Assembly (NCBI GenBank): GCA_052400625.1
Contig: JBQTGH010000007.1
Source of the DNA: Thermophagus sp052400625
Lineage (GTDB): Bacteria > Bacteroidota > Bacteroidia > Bacteroidales > Marinilabiliaceae
Reading direction: 5' to 3' (one strand)
DNA length: 64,000 nucleotides
The notes beneath the pieces were generated by a model. It made no database searches. It was not told where the DNA came from and was given only the letters and a program-made list of their open reading frames with translations. The position numbers and the translations under genes are program-made. This document shows positions 36,898 through 46,133 of this stretch, piece after piece (the stretch's first letter is position 1; every line of letters begins with the position of its first letter).

Positions 36898-36956
36898 AAA
36901 ATAAATCAAACGGTTCGTTTTATATTAATTGTCAGATAATATTTCAGAAGAGAAGA

Positions 36957-39101
36957 ATGCTAAAGATAAAAAAGCGAATAATTTCTTCATGGCCACTCTC
37001 TGGTTTAGGACAAGGAAGAGTTGCCGTATTTGTCAGTGGTTTCACAATGATAATGGTGCAAGTGTTATTGCTTCGGGAGCTGACCTCCTTGTTTGCCGTG
37101 AATGAACTGATTGTGGGTGTTTTTCTCTCATTTTGGATGTTATTTGCCGGGGCAGGTGCTTTTACTGCCAGGTATTTTAAGTCGTTTCAATGGCGATACT
37201 CAGGATTGTTTCCTTTGTTGACAGGTGTTTCTGCCTATCTTTCCTTGTGGGTGCTCTACCTGTCCAAAGCATGGCTGGTGCCGGTGGATGTGGCTCCCGG
37301 TCTGGGGGAGTGGTTGGTTATTGCAGCTGTAATAACCTTTGTGTTTTGTTTCCCGGCCGGTATGATGTTTACGTGGTTTTCGGCATCCTTGAGTCAAATT
37401 TCACAGATGCGCCAAACGGAAAGCGTATATGTATCGGAGCAGCTGGGAAGCTTGATTGCCGGATTGCTTTTTTCGTTGGGGGCAGGCTTGTGGCTTGATG
37501 CCTTTGCTGTTATCTCCTTTTTGCTTCTGATCAATTTTCTGGTATTTCTTTTTCTGATTCCCCCTGTTAAAAGGGTGGTCTACAGGGTTATTCTTTTTGT
37601 GTCGGTGTTGGTGATTGCTTTAATGGTGTTTTCGCCTCAATATAATTATGCCAGGGAGAAAGTGCTTGGAACGCCTGTTCGGAAGACCTTTTTTTCGCCA
37701 TATGGATCCATTGATGTTTTGGGAAAAGAGAAGACTGTTGATTTTTTTGGAAAAGGTCATTTTTTTGCCGGTCAATTGCAGGCTGAAAACAGGGAAGAGA
37801 GACTCCATCCGGCGCTTTTATTACATCCCCATCCGCAACGATTGTTGTTGATTAATGTGGGCCCCGGCCTTTTATCCGAGGCTCTAAAATATGAGTCCTT
37901 GCAGATCGATTTTCTTTCATCCGACAAAGCCTGTATCGATGTTGAGAAAACGCTCCTTGCAACCAGAGATGACAAGGTGGCGCGGGTTCGATTTATCCCG
38001 GATGATCCTGTGCGTTACCTGAATAAAAAATCGGCTGAAGGGTACGATGTGGTTTTGGTCGGTGGAGGAATCCCTAAGGATTTGGCTTCTACCAGATTTC
38101 TAACAATAGATTTTTTCTCCGCTCTAAAAAGGCATATGAATGATGGCGGGTTGCTGGTTGCCGGCGGAATGGATTATCATTCTTTTGGCAGTGGGCCTGT
38201 GGAGACCATTCTAAACTCATTGGAAGAAACGCTCGGCGCAGTGCTGCCCTATATTCGGATATGGGCCGGCGAGAAAATTTATTTTGTGGCATCGGATTCA
38301 GAAGTTCGTGCCGGGTGGTGGGATTACCACCCTAAGGTAGTTGCCCAAAACAGCTTTGTTAATGAGGATCATTTTCCCTCCGAAACTTTGGAAAAACGAA
38401 TCAGACCAATCGCAACAGCTTTATCAGGAGATGGACAGGTAAATACCAGAATTAAACCGGTGTTGTTTCGCATGGCGCTCCATGACATGGAGAACTTTTT
38501 GAACGTAAAGATGACTTGGCTGGCTTTAGTTCTGGGGATCATGGTGCTTGTGGGCTTATTGGTTTTCAGAAGAAGTTCCCGGGGGGTATTTATGTCGGGC
38601 ATCGTATTAGGGGGAATGCAGGTCGTTATCTTACTTTTCTGGCAGCTGGTAATGGGTGATTTGTATCGGGCAACAGGTGTTTTGTTCTCTGTCTTTATGG
38701 GCGGACTGGCATTGGGGGGTGTGTTGGGGAAAAAACAATTCTTTTTTTTCCGGGAGCGCTATTTTCCGGTGATGTTAGTTGCCATGGGTTTGTTGAGCGA
38801 AATCGCTATTCCAATATTAGATAGACTGGCCAATTTGATGATTTTCCCATTCATGGTCTTTGTCTTTGGCTTTTTGCTGGCTCTTTTGGGTGGTGGAATA
38901 TTTGTGGTTGGGCTGTCGATGTGTCGGGGACGTATAGAAAGCAATGCCGCCATCACCTACGGTGCCGATGTGGCAGGTGGAGCTCTGGGGTCGTTCCTGA
39001 CGGCCATCTTTTTGGTGCCTTTTAGTGGTCTGGTCAATACCGGATACCTTTTGGGAATGGGGTTGCTTATTGGGGGATTGTTGCTCATAAAAAAGTCATA
39101 A
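36957..39101 (+). CDS. Membrane protein with spermidine-synthase-like domain
   Basis: About 714 residues from the ATG at 36957, preceded by AGAAGAGAAG; a GTG at 36894 that overlaps the AmrBA stop is the alternative. Seven or so hydrophobic segments (MIMVQVLLLREL..., FLSFWMLFAGAGAFTARYF) come first. A central soluble part (about 205-480) resembles a polyamine aminopropyltransferase/methyltransferase fold (LLINVGPGLLSEALKY, YDVVLVGGGIPKDLASTRFLTIDFFSALKRH). More helices end the protein. The acidic residues expected in a true spermidine synthase site are poorly kept, so polyamine synthesis is doubtful. It follows AmrBA directly. Confidence 0.8.
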   Translation: MLKIKKRIISSWPLSGLGQGRVAVFVSGFTMIMVQVLLLRELTSLFAVNELIVGVFLSFWMLFAGAGAFTARYFKSFQWRYSGLFPLLTGVSAYLSLWVLYLSKAWLVPVDVAPGLGEWLVIAAVITFVFCFPAGMMFTWFSASLSQISQMRQTESVYVSEQLGSLIAGLLFSLGAGLWLDAFAVISFLLLINFLVFLFLIPPVKRVVYRVILFVSVLVIALMVFSPQYNYAREKVLGTPVRKTFFSPYGSIDVLGKEKTVDFFGKGHFFAGQLQAENREERLHPALLLHPHPQRLLLINVGPGLLSEALKYESLQIDFLSSDKACIDVEKTLLATRDDKVARVRFIPDDPVRYLNKKSAEGYDVVLVGGGIPKDLASTRFLTIDFFSALKRHMNDGGLLVAGGMDYHSFGSGPVETILNSLEETLGAVLPYIRIWAGEKIYFVASDSEVRAGWWDYHPKVVAQNSFVNEDHFPSETLEKRIRPIATALSGDGQVNTRIKPVLFRMALHDMENFLNVKMTWLALVLGIMVLVGLLVFRRSSRGVFMSGIVLGGMQVVILLFWQLVMGDLYRATGVLFSVFMGGLALGGVLGKKQFFFFRERYFPVMLVAMGLLSEIAIPILDRLANLMIFPFMVFVFGFLLALLGGGIFVVGLSMCRGRIESNAAITYGADVAGGALGSFLTAIFLVPFSGLVNTGYLLGMGLLIGGLLLIKKS

Positions 39102-39286
39102 TTTGTTTTTTTGAAATCCGGAAGAAACGAGTTGCCTTTATTGTTATTAATCAGCACGGATCCCGAATGGAATGTTGCCGGGGGCATATTTCTATGAAGT
39201 GGAAGGAATAAATAGTGATTGAACGGACGGAAAGGTTTGAACGGGTCGAAGGCTTTTCCTATTTTTGTGGGGAAGAGATTAAGTAT

Positions 39287-40387
39287 ATGGAAGAATTTTT
39301 AAAACCAAATCGTCGGGTTGAGTATGGGCTCGAGATGGACAAAGTATTTATCGGAAAAGAAATCCTCAGCCGTTATAATATTACGGTGGATGAGTCGGTT
39401 GTTAGTATGTGGAGTGGTTTTATGCCCACCTCATCCTACCCCGAGAGCAGCCGTGAATTTGCCGGTAGGCTTGGTTTTCATCAGATCTTTCTTCCCTATA
39501 GTTTTTTGCTTAATCTGACGCTGAGTCTTGGTGTTGAAAATTTTGCCCATTCCAGCGTTTTGAAACTGGCAGTCCGCGATGCCCTCTATTTAAATCCGGC
39601 TTTCCCGGGCGATACGTTCTCGTGTACCATTAAAATTACCAATATCTACAAAGCGTCCGAGCCCGGTTATTCCGTGATTGAGTCCTCTCATTTGTTGTTT
39701 AACCAGAAAGGAGAACCGGTTTTTTCGCTGATCCGTGTTTCGTTGTTTCCGGAGGTCAATCCTCGTAAAACCATCTCTTCTCATCGAAAAGAACCGTATC
39801 ACAACAACCTGTTTAAAGAAAAGATCATTGCACGGGCACGAAGTATCAGTATGGAAAATGTGGTGTTAACGTTCCATCGGGGAGATTTAATTCTTCATCC
39901 CTATGTTCGGCCCATCGGAAAAAGTGAGAATCTTTTTTGGTCCACCTACTTGAAAAATACGCATCCTTCACACTACAATTACCAGCGTTATCAACCTTTC
40001 GAAATAATTATTTCGGGGGGGATGGTGATTGCGATGGTTTCGGGTATTGCTGCCCGTGAGTTTCGTCAAATTTTGATGCAGCAGATCGATCTGGCGTTTC
40101 ACGTGCATCCGGTTTATGCCGAAGATCGTATCGGGGCATTCAGCTATGTTCGTGAAGTCAACCAATTGATGCCAGGATTTGAGGAAGTATCTGTTCGGAC
40201 GTTTGGCATTCGCAACATGGATACGGAACCTGAGCTTGCTGAGGTCGCCTTCCCTAAATCATTGTTTGATATTCACGTGGAGAGATCTTCCGAGGTTCGG
40301 CAAATTATTGAGGATAAGTGCCCGGTTTTGCGAGATAAAGTAGTGTGTATTGTCGATTGGAGAATCCTGCGTAAAGTGGACAACTGA
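39287..40387 (+). CDS. Double-hotdog MaoC-like hydratase family protein
   Basis: About 366 residues from the ATG at 39287 (preceded by GGGGAAGAGAT); a GTG at 39215 would add 24 residues. Two hotdog-type halves are suggested: about 1-180 (VFIGKEILSRYNITVDES..., LYLNPAFPGDTFSCTIKI, the FPGDT drop region of MaoC-like hydratases) and about 190-366 (FEIIISGGMVIAMVSGIAAREF, HPVYAEDRIGAFSYV). Such proteins hydrate enoyl-CoA or mesaconyl-CoA type substrates. The precise acyl-CoA is unknown. It follows the membrane protein by about 185 nt. Confidence 0.7.
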   Translation: MEEFLKPNRRVEYGLEMDKVFIGKEILSRYNITVDESVVSMWSGFMPTSSYPESSREFAGRLGFHQIFLPYSFLLNLTLSLGVENFAHSSVLKLAVRDALYLNPAFPGDTFSCTIKITNIYKASEPGYSVIESSHLLFNQKGEPVFSLIRVSLFPEVNPRKTISSHRKEPYHNNLFKEKIIARARSISMENVVLTFHRGDLILHPYVRPIGKSENLFWSTYLKNTHPSHYNYQRYQPFEIIISGGMVIAMVSGIAAREFRQILMQQIDLAFHVHPVYAEDRIGAFSYVREVNQLMPGFEEVSVRTFGIRNMDTEPELAEVAFPKSLFDIHVERSSEVRQIIEDKCPVLRDKVVCIVDWRILRKVDN

Positions 40388-40799
40388 ACTGTCCATTAAC
40401 AAACCCCACCTAACTTCTCATAGGCCTTCTCATAGGCCTTATTGATTCCTCCCTTTCCACTCTATTTTTCAAATTTTAATTTTCGGGATTATCATCATCT
40501 TGAAAGAGCGCGCGCTTTGTCTTTTTTTAAAAGAAGGGCTTTAGCCATGCTGCTTTTTTTTGATGAATGTTGATCACTGCAAATTGATCATTCATAAATA
40601 ATTGATCTCTTTTCCCGGAAAAAAATGCTCCGGTCGTCAAAAAAATATTAATGGTTTTCTGAAACTTTTTAAAGAAGAATGGCGTTACATGGAAAAGACG
40701 TTCGTCAAAGATAATTAACCATTCATCAAAAATTATCCTTCGTTCGTCAACCCCAAGTACCGAAGTAACCGAAGTAGTAAGGATTAAAATGGATACCCT
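40388..40799. other. Intergenic region with short repeats
   Basis: It holds a direct duplication of CTTCTCATAGGC (40414 region) and, between about 40630 and 40750, four scattered TTCGTCAA/GTCGTCAA/TTCATCAA motifs with a GATAATT...AATTATC pair. No gene or clear terminator is visible. Confidence 0.5.
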
Positions 40800-41630
40800 A
40801 TGAAGAAGTTTTACGCCATGGTTCTTTTGGCTGCTTTTCCCATTTTAATGGAAAGTGTTAACGGCCAAAATCAGGAAAATAAATTGACAGGAGTTTCTAA
40901 CTCCTCAGGATCTTTGAAATCAACCACCATTTACGATTTAATTCGTGTAAAAATAGAAAATCCCTATCTTTTCGATCAGGCAGTCATCTATTTTTATGAA
41001 GGATTTGCTGATGGTCGCGGACCCGAGGATTCGGATAAAATGTTTAACTCATCCGAGAAGATTCCGGAGGTTTTCACACGAATTGGAAATGAGAATTTTG
41101 CCATAAACGGCTTTTCTTCTCTGGAAGAAAAAAATTATGTGGCAATTCCTCTAAGCGTCAGAAACAGAGTATCGGATGATTGTACCATATCTGCCGACTT
41201 GTCGGATTTTACGGAAGAATTTGATGTGGTGCTTGAAGATAAAGAACTGGAACGTTATTCAAATCTTCGTACAACGTCCTACAGCTACACGCCTACCACC
41301 ATAGGCATCGAGCATGAACGGTTTGTCCTTCATTTGACGCGGAAGACCACCGCACGTGTTCCTACCGGAATATTGGATGAAGAGAGCGACGCAGCAAATA
41401 TTCGGGTATTCAGTAAAAATGAAACTTTAAATGTGGATATCAGCAGTCATCTGCTGAATAATCCGGCAATTTCCGGTCAGATTGAGGTGTATCATCTGAA
41501 CGGTCGCAAGGTGACCAGCCGGATGGCCAATGCCGGATTGAATCAAATTGAATTAGCAGGCGGCCATATATATATTGTGAGCGTTGCCTTAGGTAGCCAA
41601 ATGACAATGAAGAAAGTGGCTGTTCGCTAA
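40800..41630 (+). CDS. Secreted protein with type IX sorting-like C-terminus
   Basis: A 276-residue protein with a signal peptide (about 1-22, ending SVNGQ). The body is beta-rich and unrecognised. The last 75 residues (RVFSKNETLNVDISS..., GQIEVYHLNGRKVTSRMANAGLNQIELAGGHIYIVSVALGSQMTMKKVAVR) follow the type A sorting domain pattern of Bacteroidetes: an xVYxLxGR-like strand, an xxLxxGxYIV strand and a basic MKKVAVR end. It is probably exported by the type IX secretion system to the surface. Confidence 0.8.
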   Translation: MKKFYAMVLLAAFPILMESVNGQNQENKLTGVSNSSGSLKSTTIYDLIRVKIENPYLFDQAVIYFYEGFADGRGPEDSDKMFNSSEKIPEVFTRIGNENFAINGFSSLEEKNYVAIPLSVRNRVSDDCTISADLSDFTEEFDVVLEDKELERYSNLRTTSYSYTPTTIGIEHERFVLHLTRKTTARVPTGILDEESDAANIRVFSKNETLNVDISSHLLNNPAISGQIEVYHLNGRKVTSRMANAGLNQIELAGGHIYIVSVALGSQMTMKKVAVR

Positions 41631-41655
41631 TTAACTTCATAGGGTTACTTGGGTT

Positions 41656-41695
41656 ATTCCCTCTTTCGGCATCCCCGGAAGAGGGAATTTTTTTT
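41656..41695 (+). terminator. Terminator after the secreted protein gene
   Basis: ATTCCCTCTT (41656-41665) pairs with AAGAGGGAAT (41679-41688), then a T run. It lies between two convergent genes. Confidence 0.85.
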
Positions 41696-41716
41696 GGATC
41701 CAAAAGAAAACGAACG

Positions 41717-42163
41717 TTAGCGTTTGGTGGCAAAAAATTGTTTTAGCAGTTGTTGACATTCTGCCTCGAGAATGCCTTCCGTCACATCGGTTCGTGGGTG
41801 GATGGGCGAAGGCGTTAATCTTTGATAACCTCTTTTCTCATCTTTGGCCCCTATAACGATACGTCCTATTTGTGCCCAATTAAGGGCGCCGGCACACATG
41901 GCACAGGGCTCCAGGGTGACGTACAACGTGCAGTTGGGAAGATATTTGCTGCCCAACTGTTCCGATGCTGCAGTAATGGCCAGCATCTCGGCATGAGCGG
42001 TGACATCATTGAGCGTCTCGGTCATATTGTGTGCTCCGGCAATAAGGGTCCCTTCGCTCACGACTACTGCGCCCACGGGAACCTCGTCTTTGGCTAATGC
42101 TTCTTTTGCCTGGCGTAAGGCTTGTTGCATAAAATACTGGTCGGTAAAATCAATCTTTCCCAT
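41717..42163 (-). CDS. tadA: tRNA-specific adenosine deaminase
   Basis: A 148-residue cytidine-deaminase-fold enzyme that converts A34 of tRNA-Arg to inosine. The zinc site is complete: H57 and catalytic E59 in TAHAEM, and C87/C90 in EPCAMCAGAL. The PVGAVVV start and AHN motif fit TadA. A TACCTTTA box lies upstream near 42188-42195. The 42164-42484 gap holds nothing else I can support. Confidence 0.93.
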   Translation of the reverse strand: MGKIDFTDQYFMQQALRQAKEALAKDEVPVGAVVVSEGTLIAGAHNMTETLNDVTAHAEMLAITAASEQLGSKYLPNCTLYVTLEPCAMCAGALNWAQIGRIVIGAKDEKRGYQRLTPSPIHPRTDVTEGILEAECQQLLKQFFATKR

Positions 42164-42484
42164 TCAATAAGCTTTTGAAATGAATTTGTAAAGGTAATTT
42201 TTTTGAAATGCCGGGAAGAACGGTTGGTGACGAGTTGATTGTTTTTGGCGACTCCCCAACTCCAAGTTAACGCTTTTCGGCCATTCCCGGGTTTTCGATT
42301 GCCTCCTGGTGCTTAGATGGAAGCGCTTAAAATCGATAAATCGAAAAATCTATCGCTTATAACAGTGACCTTTTTTCCAAGCAGTGCCGTTGGTTTCTTT
42401 TTTTCTTTATATTTTCGCAAAGATATTGCAAAATCAAAATTAGTGGACCCGGGGGCACAATTACCCTCATAAAAATAAAGAATA

Positions 42485-44239
42485 ATGTATAGAACACATA
42501 CTTGCGGAGAATTGAGATTGTCTGATGTCAACAAAACGGTAACCTTGAGCGGATGGATTCAGCGTGTCCGAAATCTTGGTGGGATGACTTTTATTGATCT
42601 TCGTGACCGTTACGGAATTACTCAGTTGGTGGTCAATGGTGAGGAAGAGGATGAGCTGAATCAACAGGTGAAGGCGCTTGGACGCGAGTATGTGGTGCAG
42701 GTGGAGGGCAAGGTGGCCGAGCGAAGCAGCAAAAACAATAAAATTCCAACCGGCGACATTGAAATTCTTTTGGATTCGTTGAAAGTTCTTAATTCAGCAG
42801 ACTTACCGCCTTTCACCATTGAAGATGAAACCGACGGCGGCGAAGAGCTGCGCATGAAATACAGATATCTGGATTTGCGTCGAAATCCTGTTCGGAAAGC
42901 TCTGGAATTGAGACATCGGATGGCGCTCGAAGTACGTAAGTATCTTAATGATCAACATTTTATTGAAATAGAGACGCCGGTGTTGATGAAATCTACCCCG
43001 GAAGGTGCACGCGATTTCGTGGTTCCTTCGCGCATGAATCTCGGACAATTTTATGCCTTGCCTCAGTCGCCCCAGGTGTTTAAACAACTTCTGATGGTGG
43101 GTGGTTTTGACCGTTATTTTCAGATTGTAAAATGTTTCAGAGATGAAGACCTGCGAGCCGATCGTCAGCCGGAGTTTACCCAGATTGATTGCGAAATGTC
43201 GTTTGTGGAACAGGAAGATGTGTTGAATACTTTTGAGGGCATGACCAAACACCTTTTTAAGATGATTCGTGAGGTGGAGTTTGAGGGTGACTTTCCGAGA
43301 ATGCCCTATGCCGATGCCATGAACTATTATGGAACCGACAAGCCGGATATCCGCTTTGGGATGCGATTTGTTGACCTTACCGAAAATGCGTCCAATAAAG
43401 GTTTCAGGGTTTTTGATGATGCGGAATATGTTGGCGCCATTTGCGCCGAGGGATGCGCCGGATACAGCCGGAAAGAACTGGATCAGCTGACCGACTTTGT
43501 CAGGAAACCTCAGGTGGGTGCCAAAGGATTGGTATATGTCAAATATAATGACGATGGTTCCTTTAAAACTTCAGTAGATAAGTTTTTCTCGCAAGATGAT
43601 TTTAAAGCCTGGTGTGACCTGTGCGGTGCCAAACCCGGAGATTTATTGCTGATCCTTGCCGGGGCGCGAAAAAACACCCTTACGGCCCTTGGCGAATTAA
43701 GACTGGAAATGGGAAATCGTTTGGGACTCCGCGATAAAAATAAATTTGCTCCCCTCTGGGTGGTTGATTTTCCGTTGCTCGAATGGGATGAGGACTCGAA
43801 ACGGTTTTATGCCATGCACCATCCCTTCACCTCACCTAAGGAAGAAGATGTTGAACTGCTTGATTCCGACCCGGGAGCCGTAAGAGCCAATGCCTATGAT
43901 TTGGTTATTAACGGAGTAGAAATCGGAGGCGGATCCATTCGGATTCATAATGATCTTTTGCAGCAAAAGATGTTTAAAGTTTTGGGCTTCACCGAAGAGG
44001 AGGCCGAAAAACAATTTGGCTTCCTGATGAATGCCTTTAAATACGGAGCCCCTCCACATGGTGGTGTGGCCTTTGGTTTTGATCGTTGGGTCTCTTTGTT
44101 TGCCGGGGTGGATTCCATCCGAGAGGTGATTGCTTTCCCTAAAAACAATGCTGGACGGGATATTATGAATGATGCTCCTTCTTCTATCAGCAAAGAGCAA
44201 CTCGATGAGTTGGGAATAGCCATTAAGGATCATGAATAG
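42485..44239 (+). CDS. aspS: Aspartyl-tRNA synthetase
   Basis: A 584-residue class IIb synthetase charging tRNA-Asp. An N-terminal OB fold (THTCGELRLSDVNKTVTLSGW...LRDRYG) is followed by motif 1 (FIEIETPVLMKSTPEGARDF), motif 2 (FRDEDLRADRQPEFTQID), the bacterial GAD insertion (about 290-410) and motif 3 (GGVAFGFDRWVSLFAG). Length is usual for the bacterial type. Its stop codon TAG lies inside a perfect 30-bp palindrome. Confidence 0.97.
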   Translation: MYRTHTCGELRLSDVNKTVTLSGWIQRVRNLGGMTFIDLRDRYGITQLVVNGEEEDELNQQVKALGREYVVQVEGKVAERSSKNNKIPTGDIEILLDSLKVLNSADLPPFTIEDETDGGEELRMKYRYLDLRRNPVRKALELRHRMALEVRKYLNDQHFIEIETPVLMKSTPEGARDFVVPSRMNLGQFYALPQSPQVFKQLLMVGGFDRYFQIVKCFRDEDLRADRQPEFTQIDCEMSFVEQEDVLNTFEGMTKHLFKMIREVEFEGDFPRMPYADAMNYYGTDKPDIRFGMRFVDLTENASNKGFRVFDDAEYVGAICAEGCAGYSRKELDQLTDFVRKPQVGAKGLVYVKYNDDGSFKTSVDKFFSQDDFKAWCDLCGAKPGDLLLILAGARKNTLTALGELRLEMGNRLGLRDKNKFAPLWVVDFPLLEWDEDSKRFYAMHHPFTSPKEEDVELLDSDPGAVRANAYDLVINGVEIGGGSIRIHNDLLQQKMFKVLGFTEEEAEKQFGFLMNAFKYGAPPHGGVAFGFDRWVSLFAGVDSIREVIAFPKNNAGRDIMNDAPSSISKEQLDELGIAIKDHE

Positions 44240-44261
44240 AGCATGATCATGCTCTATTCAT
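44232..44261. repeat. Perfect 30-bp palindrome across the aspS stop codon
   Basis: Each half reads ATGAATAGAGCATGA, with the second half its exact reverse complement and no spacer. The aspS TAG (44237-44239) is in the left half. There is no T run after it, so it is not a classical terminator. It may end the message or mark a mobile-element scar. Confidence 0.8.
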
Positions 44262-44341
44262 CCGAACGTAAGAACTATTTATTCTGGGTTGAACGATAGA
44301 TTGGCGGGGGGCCTCCGGTTGCATAATTAGGGTAATTGGAG

Positions 44342-44466
44342 GTTCGAAATTGAATCTAAATTTTTTTAGGTCGAAAACCATTGGCTGAAATCGAATCTAA
44401 AATTTTTCAGGTCGAAAATCATCGGCTGAAATTGAATCTAAAATTTTTTAGGTCGAAAAACAGCTT
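44342..44466. repeat. 41-bp tandem repeat, three units
   Basis: Units beginning GAATCTAAA start at 44352, 44393 and 44434, each containing AGGTCGAAAA and GGCTGAAAT. A partial copy precedes them. Apart from this, the palindrome and the terminator, 44240-44757 holds nothing I can support. Confidence 0.8.
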
Positions 44467-44644
44467 CCAAGACCAATTCTTAAACTTTGAAAAGGATTGC
44501 AGGTAAATCGGTTTTTGTGCATTGGAGAGTGGAAGCGGTATTCTTAGATGAAAAAATTAATGGCTATCGGACTATGTGACTGGTCGGAACATTCTGGGAC
44601 GATAGATGAAACAATGGTTAAATGCTAAGCGGCTTTCCATAAAG

Positions 44645-44678
44645 AAAAGGCTGTCCGAAAATCAACGGGCAGCCTTTT
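44645..44678. terminator. Bidirectional hairpin terminator
   Basis: AAAAGGCTG...CCG pairs with CGG...CAGCCTTTT around an 8-nt loop, with T-rich sequence on both strands. It lies 80 nt past the stop of the acyltransferase gene on the minus strand and 400 nt past aspS on the plus strand. Confidence 0.65.
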
Positions 44679-44757
44679 GTATTTTCTTTGATTGAGGGAT
44701 TCAATGATGTTTATTTAGACCCCGGATAGGATCTTCCCATCTGGGGTGTTGAGACGA

Positions 44758-45924
44758 TTATCCTAAAACCGATTTTCCCAGTAGTTCCCGTTTGTTGGCA
44801 ACGGGGTTGGCGTACATTTCGTAAAGCGTACGACGCAGAAATTCTTTATCGCCCTCATCAATTCGATTGAGATGTTCATCGATATAATTCAGGAAAGTCT
44901 CTTTTTCTTGCGGGGTGTATTTCTCGCGGTATTCATTGCCGGGGTTAAGCATGTCCCAGGCAATAAGGTTGCCGGGCCAAAGCTTGTAATTTTCATGAAC
45001 GTGCTCATCAATTAACCGGGCAAGATATTCAAACTTCTCATTCTTATTTTGCACGTTTTTTATTTTGTCGAACTCATTGCCGCAAATGGGTCGACCGAAC
45101 GCAAAATGAACGCGACCTTTTCTGCCCCGAAGCCCTGTTCCCATGTGTTTGAGGTCGTCGGCGGCCGTTTTTGTATAATCGGGGTTGTCGCGTTTGTGTA
45201 GAAATTCGAGTGCTTTAAGATAGTCGCAAGGGTCATATTCGTAAGATATGGATACCGGCACGATTTTTAGTTCTTTGAAGTTCTCGGCAACGGCATCCTT
45301 CTTGCCACTGATGTTTAACATCTTTAATAGGCTGAGCTGGGTTCTGTCGTTTCCATCTTTTGACCGGCCTTCACGTTGTGCAATCCAGATGCTGTGCCCC
45401 ACATTGGTAATGGTGTGTCGGATATATTTTGAGAGGAGGGTGGAATTTTCCATCATTTGACGCACCGGAAGGTTTCTTTTCACAATAAAGGTTTTATTGA
45501 GTTTCACCAAATCGGTGATCCAGGGATAGATTAGCAGATTGTCGCCGATGGCAATTTCGGTTGTGTCAAACCCTTGCTCAAAAAGAATGATGTTGAGGAT
45601 GGCCGGATCAAGGATGATATCTCTATGGTTGGAAATATAAAGATAGGCTTGGTCCGGATGGAGATTTTCAAGTCCTTCGGAGGTAACCCCTTTGGTTGTA
45701 TTCTTGATGACTTCTTTTACATACGGAGAAATAACTTCCTGCTGAAATTGCCGAATGCTTTTGATTTGCATCATATTGTTAAGGAATTTCTGAGGAGGCA
45801 ATTCAGGATAAAGAAAACCGAGAAGTTCGATGAAGGAGGTTTCTTTTTTTAACCGTTCAAATACCTGTTGAATTTCATGGTCCTGATAAGGACGTATCGA
45901 TTCAAAATCCAGTTCTTTGGTCAT
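44758..45924 (-). CDS. PlsC-type glycerolipid acyltransferase
   Basis: A 388-residue acyltransferase. The first catalytic motif is present as ISNHRDIILDP (HxxxxD with H and D five apart), then IVKRNLPVR and AQREGRSKDGND, as in LPLAT enzymes. No clear membrane helix is seen, and the protein has a C-terminal extension of about 90 residues. It probably acylates a glycerophosphate or related lipid at the inner membrane. It is separate from the glsA-like acyltransferase at 56004-56879. A TAATTTTG box precedes it at 45947-45954. Confidence 0.85.
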   Translation of the reverse strand: MTKELDFESIRPYQDHEIQQVFERLKKETSFIELLGFLYPELPPQKFLNNMMQIKSIRQFQQEVISPYVKEVIKNTTKGVTSEGLENLHPDQAYLYISNHRDIILDPAILNIILFEQGFDTTEIAIGDNLLIYPWITDLVKLNKTFIVKRNLPVRQMMENSTLLSKYIRHTITNVGHSIWIAQREGRSKDGNDRTQLSLLKMLNISGKKDAVAENFKELKIVPVSISYEYDPCDYLKALEFLHKRDNPDYTKTAADDLKHMGTGLRGRKGRVHFAFGRPICGNEFDKIKNVQNKNEKFEYLARLIDEHVHENYKLWPGNLIAWDMLNPGNEYREKYTPQEKETFLNYIDEHLNRIDEGDKEFLRRTLYEMYANPVANKRELLGKSVLG

Positions 45925-45946
45925 TTTTGACTTTTTGATTTACAGA

Positions 45947-45954
45947 CAAAATTA
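45947..45954 (-). promoter_or_regulatory. -7 box of the acyltransferase promoter
   Basis: The minus strand reads TAATTTTG, matching TAnnTTTG, 22 nt before the start codon at 45924. Confidence 0.5.
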
Positions 45955-46133
45955 CTTAAACAAGCCGGTTTTTAAAATAAACAGCTCTATTAATTTAAAA
46001 TAGATTATCAAAATTACGGACAAAGATTGATGAAAGGTAGCCGTAATTTTGACAATTTGTATTTTTAGGGTTGAAATTTCTTGATCTTAAATCGTTGGCA
46101 TATAATTTATTGTCAATGTTTAAGGGGGAATAT

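Noticed and set aside
36957..39101. True spermidine synthase
   Set aside because: The aminopropyltransferase core is degenerate and embedded in a multi-helix membrane protein, so polyamine synthesis is not claimed.
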